Shown: positions 45,191 to 52,970, counted from the first letter of the stretch. The stretch: 64,000 nucleotides of DNA from Geothrix oryzae (GCF_030295385.1 NZ_AP027079.1:1488001-1552000); one strand, 5' to 3'. The notes: generated from the letters alone by a model not told the origin. Numbers and translations are program-made.

Positions 45191-45314
45191 GCCTAACGAA
45201 TGAAGCCAAGCGGCCACGCCTGTACCGAGGCGACGAGCGGAGCCGGGGAAGCGAGAAGTTGAGAGAGAGCGGAAGGCAATGCCGGCGGGGTCCGACTTGA
45301 GCGAGAGGTTAGGC
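45191..45314 (-). repeat. attC-10
   Basis: 124 bp; covarying G-type arms (ccaagcgg/ccgacttg). Confidence 0.92.
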
Positions 45315-45725
45315 GTCTGCATTTGAATGGCCATTCTGGCTTGAAGTGTGGAATGCCAAGGTGATGATTGACGGAAAAATAAAGCCCTTGAGATAGGAGA
45401 GCGGATGCCTACCCAGGGTGAAATCGACGGGCAAGTTCCCGAAATGCGCCCAATAGTGCGTTGCAACAAGCCCAGCGATTCCGGCCCACATTCCATACAA
45501 TGCCCAGCGTTTACCAAAGACGACGAGCAACAAACTGAGAGTAATCATCACTCGAAGGACCGATTGCACGTATTCGAATGTTGTATGCGTGCTGGTTCCA
45601 GCACCCAGATACAGACCGCACAGAGTAAAGATGTGGTAATAGATCAGCAGCCCGGCGAGAACAAAGATGATCAGGCGCCGGGATAACAGAAATCGGCTCG
45701 TCTGCATTCCAGGCAGTGTGGTCAC
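45309..45725 (-). CDS. Cassette: four-helix membrane protein
   Basis: 138 residues with about four membrane helices (LIIFVLAGLLIYYHIFTL, VLRVMITLSLLLVVFG, ALYGMWAGIAGLVATHY, GFIFPSIITLAFHTS). The TAA stop is the attC-10 core. No family recognised. Its upstream attC is the short foreign-looking one, attC-11. Confidence 0.6.
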   Translation of the reverse strand: MTTLPGMQTSRFLLSRRLIIFVLAGLLIYYHIFTLCGLYLGAGTSTHTTFEYVQSVLRVMITLSLLLVVFGKRWALYGMWAGIAGLVATHYWAHFGNLPVDFTLGRHPLSYLKGFIFPSIITLAFHTSSQNGHSNADA

Positions 45726-45747
45726 CTCGGCCCTCCTTTCTACAGAC

Positions 45748-45814
45748 GCCTAACGAAGGGAGTTCAGCGGATCCGGCCGCTGGCGGCCGGGTCCGCTGCA
45801 ACGAATGGTTAGGC
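45748..45814 (-). repeat. attC-11 (67 bp, different type)
   Basis: Cores gcctaac and gttaggc, but the inside is unrelated: agcggatccggccg, loop ctgg, then cggccgggtccgct, a compact hairpin. This is the classical short attC form seen in mobile integrons. Confidence 0.88.
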
Positions 45815-46040
45815 AGGGCGAGAAGTCAGTTTGAGAGTGACTCGGCCTGCGAAACCAAAGGTTTGAACGATTGAAAGAACGACTGGAATGGAGAACTGAA
45901 GGCTTTAAACGCTGGTCGTGGACCCAGGTTACCCACGAAGATGGCAGAAACTCGGCCGTTTCTGGGTGGGCCACCGCGAACGGTGTTGAATGGCGGCGCG
46001 AACGGTAACAGCTGACCAGAAGGGCGAAAGAGCTGAGTGG
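45815..46040 (-). other. Cassette without a convincing gene
   Basis: 226 bases between attC-11 and attC-12. Frames are open on the minus strand (including one from GTG 45974 that runs into attC-11), but none has a good start, ribosome site or recognisable protein pattern. It may be a regulatory RNA or promoter cassette, or a dead gene. With its two attC sites it makes the longest gene-free stretch of the array (45726-46178). Confidence 0.6.
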
Positions 46041-46163
46041 GCCTAACGAATGAAGCTAACCGGACCCGCCTGCACCGAGGCGCTGAGCGGAGCCGAGGAA
46101 GCGAGAAGCGAGAGAGAGCGGAAGGCAGTGCAGGCGGGGTCCGAGTTGAGCTAGGGGTTAGGC
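46041..46163 (-). repeat. attC-12
   Basis: 123 bp; C-type arms (ctaaccgg/ccgagttg). Confidence 0.93.
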
Positions 46164-46178
46164 TGACCAGGTTTGCCC

Positions 46179-46490
46179 TCATGGTTTTCGCTCGAATTGG
46201 TGGGAAAGTTCGAGGGAAGAGGCCAATTGGAAGGTGGTTGTTGGCCTGCCCTCGGCGGCCAAGATGTGAACCCCTTCAAGGTCAATCGAAATGACGAATG
46301 CACCAGTGGGAAATGAACACTCCCAAATATGCCCTTCTTCTGTTGGCCAATCCTCTTCGATGGTGAACCCCGGCACATGTGCCTGAAGGATTTTGATCAG
46401 ATCTGGATTTACCTTTGTTTGCTCATCGAGAGCCAGGGCAAGACCTATTCCCTCGGTTCCAAATTTGCTCAGAACTGTGAAGTGGTTCAT
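46179..46490 (-). CDS. Cassette: hypothetical protein
   Basis: 103 residues, soluble, slightly acidic. Segments of note are KVNPDLIKILQAHVPGFTIE and GHIWECSFPTGAFVISIDL. It looks like an alpha/beta domain of unknown family. The ATG lies six bases from the attC-13 core. Confidence 0.55.
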   Translation of the reverse strand: MNHFTVLSKFGTEGIGLALALDEQTKVNPDLIKILQAHVPGFTIEEDWPTEEGHIWECSFPTGAFVISIDLEGVHILAAEGRPTTTFQLASSLELSHQFERKP

Positions 46491-46496
46491 GGGGCG

Positions 46497-46620
46497 GCCT
46501 AACGATGGAAGCTAACCGGCCACGCCTGTACCGAGACGATGAGCGGAGCCGAGGTAGCGAAATGTTGAGAGAGAGCGGAAGGCAATGCAGGCGGGGTCCG
46601 ACTTGAGCGGAGGGTTAGGC
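46497..46620 (-). repeat. attC-13
   Basis: 124 bp; arms ctaaccgg/ccgacttg do not covary (one mismatch). Confidence 0.92.
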
Positions 46621-46971
46621 TTCGTGGATGAATGATAATAATTTGGCACTAGCTACGAGTTTAGACCCTTCTTGAATTCGCCACTCGCGCCCAATAGTTA
46701 GGCATTCCAAGAGACCCTGGACATTCAAAAAGGTGATCCTCAGATCGCGTGAATCGCCTGGATGGACCCACACTCCTTCAGGAACCTCAACCTGGCCAAT
46801 GAAGAAGATCTTATTGTCTGGGGGCCCGAAATTGTGGTTCGGTCTGTACGCCTTCGTGAATGGGCCTTTACGACCACCATTTTCAGTCTTCACAACCTCG
46901 ATTCGGGCTAGAACCTGGATTGGCTCCTCGCCAGCTGGCTCCAGTTGATCGCTGAACATCTCACTGTGCAT
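46615..46971 (-). CDS. Cassette: stand-alone EF-Tu domain III-like protein
   Basis: 118 residues. After a 22-residue lead, the sequence follows the C-terminal beta-barrel of elongation factor Tu step by step: EVVKTENGGRKGPFTKAYRP (EF-Tu has EEGGRHTPFFKGYRPQF), VEVPEGVWVHPGDSRDLRITF (EF-Tu LPEGVEMVMPGDN) and WRIQEGSKLVASAKLLSFI (EF-Tu FAIREGGRTVGAGVV). There is no GTPase domain. In EF-Tu this domain contacts tRNA and EF-Ts. Whether this one binds tRNA, or serves in defence or regulation, is unknown. The TAA stop is the attC-13 core. Confidence 0.75.
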   Translation of the reverse strand: MHSEMFSDQLEPAGEEPIQVLARIEVVKTENGGRKGPFTKAYRPNHNFGPPDNKIFFIGQVEVPEGVWVHPGDSRDLRITFLNVQGLLECLTIGREWRIQEGSKLVASAKLLSFIHEA

Positions 46972-46977
46972 TCAGAA

Positions 46978-47101
46978 GCCTAACGAATGAAGCTAACCGG
47001 ACCCGCCTGCACCGAGGCGCTGAGCGGAGCCGAGGAAGCGGGAAGCTGAGAGAGAGCGAGAGGCAATGCAGGCGGGGTCCGAGTTGAGCGCGGGGTTAGG
47101 C
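46978..47101 (-). repeat. attC-14
   Basis: 124 bp; C-type arms. Confidence 0.93.
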
Positions 47102-47114
47102 CGACGGTCAGAGA

Positions 47115-47522
47115 TCAGAGCCATTCGAAACTGAAATGAGTTGCGGCGATATAGATGAAGCTGTTCCATTCACTCACGAAGAACTGGTACACAGAAGCGT
47201 TTGCTGGAAGGTTTTTCGGTAGTGATTCGGTGCCTTTTGTTACCCCGGGAACGATTTCGGTATCACTGATCCAAAGGCCATCTTTCGATTGGTAGGGATA
47301 GCGCTCATCGGGCGGTTCCATTGTAATAAAGAGAAGCCCTGAAATCAGAAGAGAACCAGGTTTCGAGCTTTCACGCAGTTCGTGCTCGGTTGCATTCGGA
47401 TCGCCAGTGCAGATTTGAACCTGGAAGCGTGCGGTCCTATTCAGATAGTCAATTTCCACCCGCTCGATAGTTGAGTCGTGGAAGGTGCCATGCGGGTGAT
47501 CCAGGAGCTGATCTAAATCCAT
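47115..47522 (-). CDS. Cassette: hypothetical soluble protein
   Basis: 135 residues. It begins MDLDQLLDHPHGTFHDSTIE and continues with a beta-rich stretch (RVEIDYLNRTARFQVQI); the 'HDSTI..(V)EID' start is shared by several small uncharacterised bacterial families. The C-terminus is aromatic (WNSFIYIAATHFSFEWL). ATG seven bases from attC-15. Confidence 0.55.
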   Translation of the reverse strand: MDLDQLLDHPHGTFHDSTIERVEIDYLNRTARFQVQICTGDPNATEHELRESSKPGSLLISGLLFITMEPPDERYPYQSKDGLWISDTEIVPGVTKGTESLPKNLPANASVYQFFVSEWNSFIYIAATHFSFEWL

Positions 47523-47529
47523 GAAGGAG

Positions 47530-47653
47530 GCCTAACGAATGAAGCTAAGCGGCCCTGCCTGCACCGAGGCGATGAGCGGAGCCGAGATAGCGAGATGTTG
47601 AGAGAGAACGGAAGGCAATGCAGGCGGGGTCCGACTTGAGCGGAGGGTTAGGC
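47530..47653 (-). repeat. attC-15
   Basis: 124 bp; covarying G-type arms. Confidence 0.93.
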
Positions 47654-48163
47654 GTGGAGACCATTGTGTGAGTTTGAGGTATTTCGATCATAGATCTTGA
47701 GAAACCCCATCGAAGAATCAGCCTGGGACCAGAGGCCCGTTATGTAATCGAATTCGGCATGAAATGGGGGTAGAAAATCTGGAATGTCTGTGGCGTATTC
47801 ACAATTTCGGCTCAGCATAGCAAGCCAGGCAGGGCTTCCGAGCTGAGAGTAGAGTGTGGTGATTACGTCAGCGAGAGTAACAACGGACAATTGGCCTTCG
47901 CGGTACATCTGATGCAGTAGGACTAGGTGTTTACCAGCGCCTACTGTTGGATCGCCTCCGCCGAGGTAATTGGTCAAGATTCGTTCAGTGACCTTGATAG
48001 CCTCATTCTTGTCGTTGGTGGCGGCAAGAGAGAGAACATCTTGATCCTTGGGCTCAGCGTTCGTACCAATTTGAGCGATAGCCCAGTCAATGCACGCGAG
48101 CGTTGAGCCATTTCCGGCCAGTGCCATTAGGTAGGATTTCTGAAGCCCGTGGATGCCGTTCAT
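47648..48163 (-). CDS. Cassette: hypothetical alpha-helical protein
   Basis: 171 residues, predicted mostly helical and soluble (MNGIHGLQKSYLMALAGNGS..., KNEAIKVTERILTNYL, LSVVTLADVITTLYSQLG). The TAA stop is the attC-15 core, and the ATG is seven bases from the attC-16 core. No family recognised. Confidence 0.55.
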   Translation of the reverse strand: MNGIHGLQKSYLMALAGNGSTLACIDWAIAQIGTNAEPKDQDVLSLAATNDKNEAIKVTERILTNYLGGGDPTVGAGKHLVLLHQMYREGQLSVVTLADVITTLYSQLGSPAWLAMLSRNCEYATDIPDFLPPFHAEFDYITGLWSQADSSMGFLKIYDRNTSNSHNGLHA

Positions 48164-48170
48164 GGAAAAC

Positions 48171-48294
48171 GCCTAACGAATGAAGCTAACCGGACCCGCC
48201 TGCACCGAGGCGCTGAGCGGAGCCGAGGTAGCGATATGTTGAGAGAGAGCTGAAGGCAATGCAGGCGGGGTCCGAGTTGAGCTAAGGGTTAGGC
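48171..48294 (-). repeat. attC-16
   Basis: 124 bp; C-type arms. Confidence 0.93.
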
Positions 48295-48296
48295 CT

Positions 48297-48521
48297 TCAC
48301 TGGGGATGATCATATTTGCCCTCACGCTTGTGCCAGTTCAAACCGATGGCAACTCCAAGAACCACCGACGCCAACAAGACACAAGTGCCAATGGTTTTAT
48401 TTGGGATAAACCAATAGGCAACCCCGCCGAGAACTGTCGTGAGGAAGAGCGATACCAGGACTCGAATTGGTGTTGGCCCTGTGACGATCAATTCGACGAG
48501 AAATGCGATGAAGTCCAGCAG
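48297..48521 (-). CDS. Cassette: two-helix membrane protein, paralogue of 58621-58842
   Basis: 74 residues assuming a CTG start at 48521, which has AGGAGG five bases upstream; no ATG, GTG or TTG is suitably placed. The start is chosen because the protein then aligns end to end with the 73-residue cassette protein at 58621: LLDFIAFLVEL against MWDLVAFLIDF, VLGGVAYWFIPNKTIG against ILGGIAYAVIPNKTVG. Helices cover most of the chain; the tail is basic/His-rich. Confidence 0.55.
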   Translation of the reverse strand: MLDFIAFLVELIVTGPTPIRVLVSLFLTTVLGGVAYWFIPNKTIGTCVLLASVVLGVAIGLNWHKREGKYDHPQ

Positions 48522-48544
48522 AATTGCCTCCTCGTGCTTTGAAG

Positions 48545-48668
48545 GCCTAACGGAAGAAGCTAACCGGCCACGCCTGCACCGAGACGATGAGCGAAGGCGA
48601 GATAGCAAAATGTTGAGAGAGAACGGAAGGCAATGCAGGCGGGGTCAGAGTTGAGCCAAAGGTTAGGC
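48545..48668 (-). repeat. attC-17
   Basis: 124 bp; C-type left arm, right arm tcagagttg. Confidence 0.9.
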
Positions 48669-48686
48669 CGACACGGGCATTCTTTC

Positions 48687-48953
48687 TCATGATTGCGCTC
48701 TCTGCCAGAGCCATATAAGAACCAATATACCGATGAGCCCAAGTTGCAGGCGATCGAGCCAGGGTGGATTGTCATCGAATTCGGTATCAGAACCCCAACT
48801 GAGTAGTAATCGAAATGGAATGAAAGTCCAGAAAAGTGCAGAAAGAAAACCACGAGTCTTGATCATGAAGAAAAATGAAAGCACAAAAGTGAGTGCAGTG
48901 CAGGCGAACACCACAGTGTAGAGCGTTGAGATTGTGTTCGAGGCCTGGTCCAT
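48687..48953 (-). CDS. Cassette: small membrane protein
   Basis: 88 residues with about three membrane helices (LYTVVFACTALTFVLSFFF, LSALFWTFIPFRLLLSW, LGLIGILVLIWLW). ATG eight bases from attC-18. No family recognised. Confidence 0.58.
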   Translation of the reverse strand: MDQASNTISTLYTVVFACTALTFVLSFFFMIKTRGFLSALFWTFIPFRLLLSWGSDTEFDDNPPWLDRLQLGLIGILVLIWLWQRAQS

Positions 48954-48961
48954 TTGGTGCG

Positions 48962-49085
48962 GCCTAACGAATGAAGCTAACCGGACCCGCCTGCGCCGAG
49001 GCGCTGAACGGAGCCGAGGAAGCGGGAAGCTGAGAGAGAGCAGGAGGTAATGCAGGCGGGGTCCGAGTTGAGCTAACGGTTAGGC
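48962..49085 (-). repeat. attC-18
   Basis: 124 bp; C-type arms. Confidence 0.93.
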
Positions 49086-49091
49086 CGACAG

Positions 49092-49325
49092 TCATGATTT
49101 CACTGGAGCGGTGAGCACTTCCCAGAACAAAAAAGCGGAGACGCAAAGAATTACGATGCCGATATGAACCCGCGTGCGGTCTGAACATTGGGTGCTTGGT
49201 TTGAGCGCGTAGAAATTTGCGAGACGATGCGGAGCAGAGATGTGAAGGCCCGCGAATGCCAACGCAACAACCGCTACGATAGTGGCGACGATGCGATCGG
49301 TTTGGCTAAGTGGTGCAAATTCCAT
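49092..49325 (-). CDS. Cassette: small membrane protein
   Basis: 77 residues with two membrane helices (RIVATIVAVVALAFAGLHI and VHIGIVILCVSAFLFWEVL) joined by a polar loop. ATG seven bases from attC-19. No family recognised. Confidence 0.58.
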   Translation of the reverse strand: MEFAPLSQTDRIVATIVAVVALAFAGLHISAPHRLANFYALKPSTQCSDRTRVHIGIVILCVSAFLFWEVLTAPVKS

Positions 49326-49332
49326 GGGTGAG

Positions 49333-49456
49333 GCCTAACGAATGAAGCTAACCGGCCCCGCCTGCACCGAGACGCTGAGCGGAGCCGAGGAAGCGAGAAG
49401 TTGAGAGAGAGCGAAAGGCAATGCAGGCGGGGTCCGAGTTGAGCTAAGGGTTAGGC
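49333..49456 (-). repeat. attC-19
   Basis: 124 bp; C-type arms. Confidence 0.93.
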
Positions 49457-49774
49457 GTCGGTTCCGGTTTTTGAATTGAGCCTACGCAAGCGCAAGTCTG
49501 AGGCAATGCCTGAGGCAACCACGCCTGCGATTGTCCATGGAATAACGCAGGCCAGACCCCAGGCGGAGTACCCAGGCGATGAATAACCACCGAACCAAAC
49601 CGGCGACCAATAGATAAGACAAGACAGGGCGAAAGGCGCAACATACAGGATATCTACCTGGATTCGTGGTGTTTTGACCCAAGAAGTGGCCAACGTGACC
49701 ACGGCAGAGAGCGCACCAACGACAACGAGCCCTAATGGCAGGGAGATCGGTTGTTTGGGCCAGAGCGCGTACAT
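49451..49774 (-). CDS. Cassette: three-helix membrane protein
   Basis: 107 residues with three membrane helices (LPLGLVVVGALSAVVTLA, ILYVAPFALSCLIYWSPV, LACVIPWTIAGVVASGI) and a basic tail (DLRLRRLNSK). The TAA stop is the attC-19 core. No family recognised. Confidence 0.58.
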   Translation of the reverse strand: MYALWPKQPISLPLGLVVVGALSAVVTLATSWVKTPRIQVDILYVAPFALSCLIYWSPVWFGGYSSPGYSAWGLACVIPWTIAGVVASGIASDLRLRRLNSKTGTDA

Positions 49775-49781
49775 GCGAGAC

Positions 49782-49905
49782 GCCTAACGAATGAAGCTGA
49801 CCGGACCCGCCTGCGCCGAGGCGCTGAGCGAAGTCGAGGAAGCGGGAAGCTGAGAGAGAACGGAAGGCAATGCAGGCGGGGTCCGAGTTGAGCGAGAGGT
49901 TAGGC
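49782..49905 (-). repeat. attC-20
   Basis: 124 bp; left arm ctgaccgg, right arm ccgagttg. Confidence 0.92.
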
Positions 49906-50233
49906 GCTGCACTTGGGCTGGAGTTGGAGCAGCTGGGGAATGAGGAAATATTGGGACCCAGTACCAAAGTAGGTAGATGAACGCTATGACAACTGGAATA
50001 TGCAGAAGGATGGCGAAGGTTCGATTGAATTCGTTTCGAAACAAAATCGTTAGCGTTGGTAACCCGATCCAGGTGACCAACCCGATGCCCCAGGCAAGTC
50101 CGACACCCTCCCAGTATTCATCGCGGCTCGGATTCAGCGCGCTCGAGTAGTAGAGGTAGGTGTAATAGAAAACCAGCCCAAGCATTGCCCAACCCCAAAG
50201 GGAAAGCAGGAGCGCAATGATTTTGCGGGCCAT
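49784..50233 (-). CDS. Cassette: membrane protein with attC-encoded tail
   Basis: 149 residues. Three membrane helices (IIALLLSLWGWAMLGLVFYY, LAWGIGLVTWIGLPTLTIL, ILLHIPVVIAFIYLLWYW). Residues from about 110 onward (RSTRTPPALPSVL...) are translated from attC-20 and end at a stop in its far core. The tail resembles that of the cassette proteins at 43726 and 58027 only because all are attC sequence. Confidence 0.55.
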   Translation of the reverse strand: MARKIIALLLSLWGWAMLGLVFYYTYLYYSSALNPSRDEYWEGVGLAWGIGLVTWIGLPTLTILFRNEFNRTFAILLHIPVVIAFIYLLWYWVPIFPHSPAAPTPAQVQRLTSRSTRTPPALPSVLSQLPASSTSLSASAQAGPVSFIR

Positions 50234-50239
50234 GGTGAC

Positions 50240-50348
50240 GCCTAACGAATGAAGCTAACCGGCCCTATTGCTGCGGGGACACGGACGCTGAGTTATTTGA
50301 GGACACTAGCGCGCAGCGATAGGGTCCGAGTTGAGCGGAAGGTTAGGC
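50240..50348 (-). repeat. attC-21 (different loop)
   Basis: 109 bp. Outer arms are standard C-type, but the inner part (ctattgctgcggggacacgg ... gcgcagcgataggg) is unrelated to the family loop. Confidence 0.88.
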
Positions 50349-50355
50349 GCGCGGG

Positions 50356-50949
50356 TTAATGTCTTTTCGAGGTCATTCGTATTGATTGGGCAATAGCAAT
50401 TGCAGTTGATTTGAGCTGAGGCAAATTCTGAATTGGATTCGACTCGGCAACACCGATGAGGTTGAAAATGATTTGACGATCATTGAATTGCCTAACGAGA
50501 GTTATACAGAGTACAGGCATTGGAGCACCAGAATATTTAATGCTGGTCTGATAGGTAATCAAGACAGCTTGTTCTGCACCTGAAAGCGAAACTGTGTCGG
50601 CCGAATATTCTGACTTATTGGATGGATTGCCGTGCTTGAGATGGAGGCGGGTCGTAAGAGCTTTAATAAATCTATCTGCCTCTTGTGCAGGTTCGGGAGC
50701 GGGCCGAAGCCCAGCTTCGAGAATTGTCCAAGTGCCAACAGCGAGTTCACAACTTCCTAGAAAAGTAACCCCATCGAGGCTTGGGGTGCTCATTTCACCC
50801 ATTTCAAATTCCTGCCCCTTTGATATTGGTGCCTCAAAGGTAATCAAGTCAGATTTGTATGGAATCTCGACAGCGGTGCAAATAGAAGTTGGGCTTGGCT
50901 GAACCATGCAGATGAGAGCGGCAGGAATTGTCCGAGCAATGGTGAGCAT
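50356..50949 (-). CDS. Cassette: exported hypothetical protein
   Basis: 197 residues, one of the larger cassette products. The N-terminus MLTIARTIPAALICMVQPSP is probably a signal sequence. The rest is a mixed alpha/beta domain (TWTILEAGLRPAPEPAQEAD, VLITYQTSIKYSGAPMPVLC, IALIA-like C-terminal helix SIRMTSK). ATG five bases from attC-22. No family recognised. Confidence 0.55.
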   Translation of the reverse strand: MLTIARTIPAALICMVQPSPTSICTAVEIPYKSDLITFEAPISKGQEFEMGEMSTPSLDGVTFLGSCELAVGTWTILEAGLRPAPEPAQEADRFIKALTTRLHLKHGNPSNKSEYSADTVSLSGAEQAVLITYQTSIKYSGAPMPVLCITLVRQFNDRQIIFNLIGVAESNPIQNLPQLKSTAIAIAQSIRMTSKRH

Positions 50950-50954
50950 TGAGC

Positions 50955-51078
50955 GCCTAACGAATGAAGCTAACCGGCCCCACCTGCACCGAGGCGACGA
51001 GCGGAGCCGAGGAAGCGGGAAGCTGAGAGAGAGCGGAAGACAATGCAGGCGGGGTCCGAGTTGAGCTAGGGGTTAGGC
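50955..51078 (-). repeat. attC-22
   Basis: 124 bp; C-type arms. Confidence 0.93.
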
Positions 51079-51097
51079 CGACCTGACGCGATTGCAA

Positions 51098-51322
51098 TTA
51101 GTGGATGCGAGCAAGCAGCGAATCTAGCTTATGAGATAGCCCCTCAATTTGTTCGCCATTCTGTTTTGCAAGGAAGCCGGCATCAAAATAATTGGTGATG
51201 CCCACCACGCAACCGCACAATACACAATTCACGGATACAACTCTGTATGCAGCGCCAGAGACATTGATCTCATTCATCTCGAACGATTGAGATGAACACT
51301 TAGGGCACGATGGAATCGCCAT
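51098..51322 (-). CDS. Cassette: small zinc-ribbon-like protein
   Basis: 74 residues. Two CXXC knuckles (IPSCPKCSS and VNCVLCGCVV) are spaced as in a zinc ribbon; a helical tail follows (EQIEGLSHKLDSLLARIH). The fold is likely; the target, nucleic acid or protein, is not known. 26 bases lie between its start and attC-23. Confidence 0.7.
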   Translation of the reverse strand: MAIPSCPKCSSQSFEMNEINVSGAAYRVVSVNCVLCGCVVGITNYFDAGFLAKQNGEQIEGLSHKLDSLLARIH

Positions 51323-51348
51323 GACGGCTCCTGTGTGGTTGTGAGGCG

Positions 51349-51472
51349 GCCTAACGAATGAAGCTAAGCGGCCACGCCTGCGCCGAGGCGACGAGCGGAG
51401 CCGAGATAGCGAAATGATGAGAGAGAACGGAAGGCAATGCAGGCGGGGTCCGACTTGAGCGCAAGGTTAGAC
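51349..51472 (-). repeat. attC-23
   Basis: 124 bp; covarying G-type arms; right core gttagac. Confidence 0.92.
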
Positions 51473-51520
51473 CGCTGGGATGGGGATTCATTTTGCGCTG
51501 ATTGATTGAACCACATGCGA

Positions 51521-51862
51521 TTAGGGCGCATGCATTTTGAGTTTTCGTTTCTGACGCCGATGCCAAATAGTCGCGGGTATAGCAAACCACCAAATCGTTC
51601 CTACGACTGCCTCTGCGAATGGAATAGGCAGCACGAAATAGATAATAGAAATGGGAAAGTCTAGGACCCAGAGTGGCCAGTAATCGAACTGCCACATTGC
51701 ATCATGGTTTTGATGAGCATGGATTAACCTGAATACATAGAAACGTAGGGCAGCCAAAATACAGCCCACTATCCATAGCGCCATTGGCATCTTGCCGAGT
51801 TTGCGGATGTCTGGACGAAATTCCTGCCACAGGCTTCGACCAGGTTCGTTCTCTGATGCCAT
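51521..51862 (-). CDS. Cassette: membrane protein
   Basis: 113 residues from ATG 51862 (an upstream ATG at 51874 would sit against the attC core). A polar start is followed by about three membrane helices (ALWIVGCILAALRFYVF, WVLDFPISIIYFVLPIPF, AVVGTIWWFAIPATIW) and a very basic end (RRQKRKLK). No family recognised. Confidence 0.58.
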   Translation of the reverse strand: MASENEPGRSLWQEFRPDIRKLGKMPMALWIVGCILAALRFYVFRLIHAHQNHDAMWQFDYWPLWVLDFPISIIYFVLPIPFAEAVVGTIWWFAIPATIWHRRQKRKLKMHAP

Positions 51863-51875
51863 GAGGCCTCGCAAG

Positions 51876-51999
51876 GTCTAACGAAAGAAGCTAACCGGAC
51901 CCGCCTGCGCCGAGGCGATGAGCGGAGCCGAGGAAGCAAGAAGTTGAGAGAGAGCGGAAGGCAATGCAGGCGGGGTCCGAGTTGAGCTAGGGGTTAGGC
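51876..51999 (-). repeat. attC-24
   Basis: 124 bp; left core gtctaac; C-type arms. Confidence 0.92.
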
Positions 52000-52512
52000 T
52001 GCCGGTGATACTTGCTTCGGTTTTTGTAGCTCCTTGAATTCAAGGGCGACACCAAAGAGTTGTGTTGTGTGAGTATTTTCGCGGGTGAGCTTATCAGATT
52101 TGATTAACAGGCGATCTGAGGATATCCACTGAAGCTCGGCAATGGGGGACTCGGAATCCTGTACGACCGAGAACGCCAAGCCTGATTGATTTTGGCCGGC
52201 AAGGAACCTGATCTCTGAGCCCTTTGGAGCGAGTTGGACCTCTTGCCATACGACCGCACCACCGAAGCCGGAACCGCCGATGACCCTGACAAGCCTTGCT
52301 TCCAGGCGGCCATCAGGTGAAGTGGACCTGGCGATTACCTGTATTTCTGGAATGTTTTGCTGCCCGAAGGTAGCCCTGAAAAATCTATCGATTGCATAGT
52401 AAGCGCCAGTGATGACTACAAGGCAAATGACAGTGAAGATCCCAACCCACCTGAGAAGAGGGCGCGATCGCTTCGATGGTGTGGCTGCGGGCGAATCCAT
52501 TTCTGGGGTCAT
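51994..52512 (-). CDS. Cassette: single-pass membrane protein
   Basis: 172 residues. A basic N-terminus and one membrane helix (VGIFTVICLVVITGAYYAI) anchor a beta-rich extracytoplasmic domain (DGRLEARLVRVIGGSGFGGA, LQWISSDRLLIKSDKL). The TAA stop is the attC-24 core. No family recognised. Confidence 0.58.
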   Translation of the reverse strand: MTPEMDSPAATPSKRSRPLLRWVGIFTVICLVVITGAYYAIDRFFRATFGQQNIPEIQVIARSTSPDGRLEARLVRVIGGSGFGGAVVWQEVQLAPKGSEIRFLAGQNQSGLAFSVVQDSESPIAELQWISSDRLLIKSDKLTRENTHTTQLFGVALEFKELQKPKQVSPAA

Positions 52513-52518
52513 TGAGCA

Positions 52519-52642
52519 GCCTAACGAAAACGGCTAACCGGCCGCGCCTGCATCGAGATGATGAGCGAAGCCGAGGAAGCAGGAAGCTGAGAGAGAGCGG
52601 AAGACAATGCAGGCGGGGTCCGAGTTGAGCTAAAGGTTAGGC
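52519..52642 (-). repeat. attC-25
   Basis: 124 bp; C-type arms. Confidence 0.92.
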
Positions 52643-52644
52643 GC

Positions 52645-52938
52645 CTAACTGGGCTTCTTTTTGTTTTGTAGGCGTTGGCGAAGAGTCATGATGCGTGTTT
52701 TGCGAATGGCACTGGGAACATGGATTGTCTTGAGCTTGTTCAGCGTTAGGTCATCTTCATTACCCGAGGAGAGATCCCGGTCGATAGTTTGCTTTACATT
52801 CCGGCGTTCTGCACGGTTGACTCGAGCTTTCTTCCTCGGCCAATTCTTCCGGAATGCGTGAGGCGCTTCGCACCAAGGGCGAATCTCACATTCGTAATCC
52901 TCTTCCTTTTTCTCTTGCGGAGTTTTGCGACGAGTCAA
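52645..52938 (-). CDS. Cassette: small highly basic protein
   Basis: 97 residues, about a third Lys/Arg, with acidic patches (KKEEDYECEIRPWCEAPHAF, KKARVNRAERRNVKQ, MTLRQRLQNKKK). The charge suggests nucleic-acid or ribosome contact, but no domain was recognised. 32 bases to the attC-26 core. Confidence 0.55.
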   Translation of the reverse strand: MTRRKTPQEKKEEDYECEIRPWCEAPHAFRKNWPRKKARVNRAERRNVKQTIDRDLSSGNEDDLTLNKLKTIHVPSAIRKTRIMTLRQRLQNKKKPS

Positions 52939-52970
52939 TCGGACACCTGGCGAATGATGTTGGTGATGGC

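Noticed and set aside
45826-46182. 118-codon minus-strand frame in the ORF-less cassette
   Set aside because: Its first 45 or so codons are attC-12 sequence, the remainder has no start codon with a ribosome site and no protein-like pattern.
52661-52861. Plus-strand ORF in the basic-protein cassette
   Set aside because: It runs against the direction of every other cassette gene and has no ribosome site; the minus-strand ORF is better placed between the cores.
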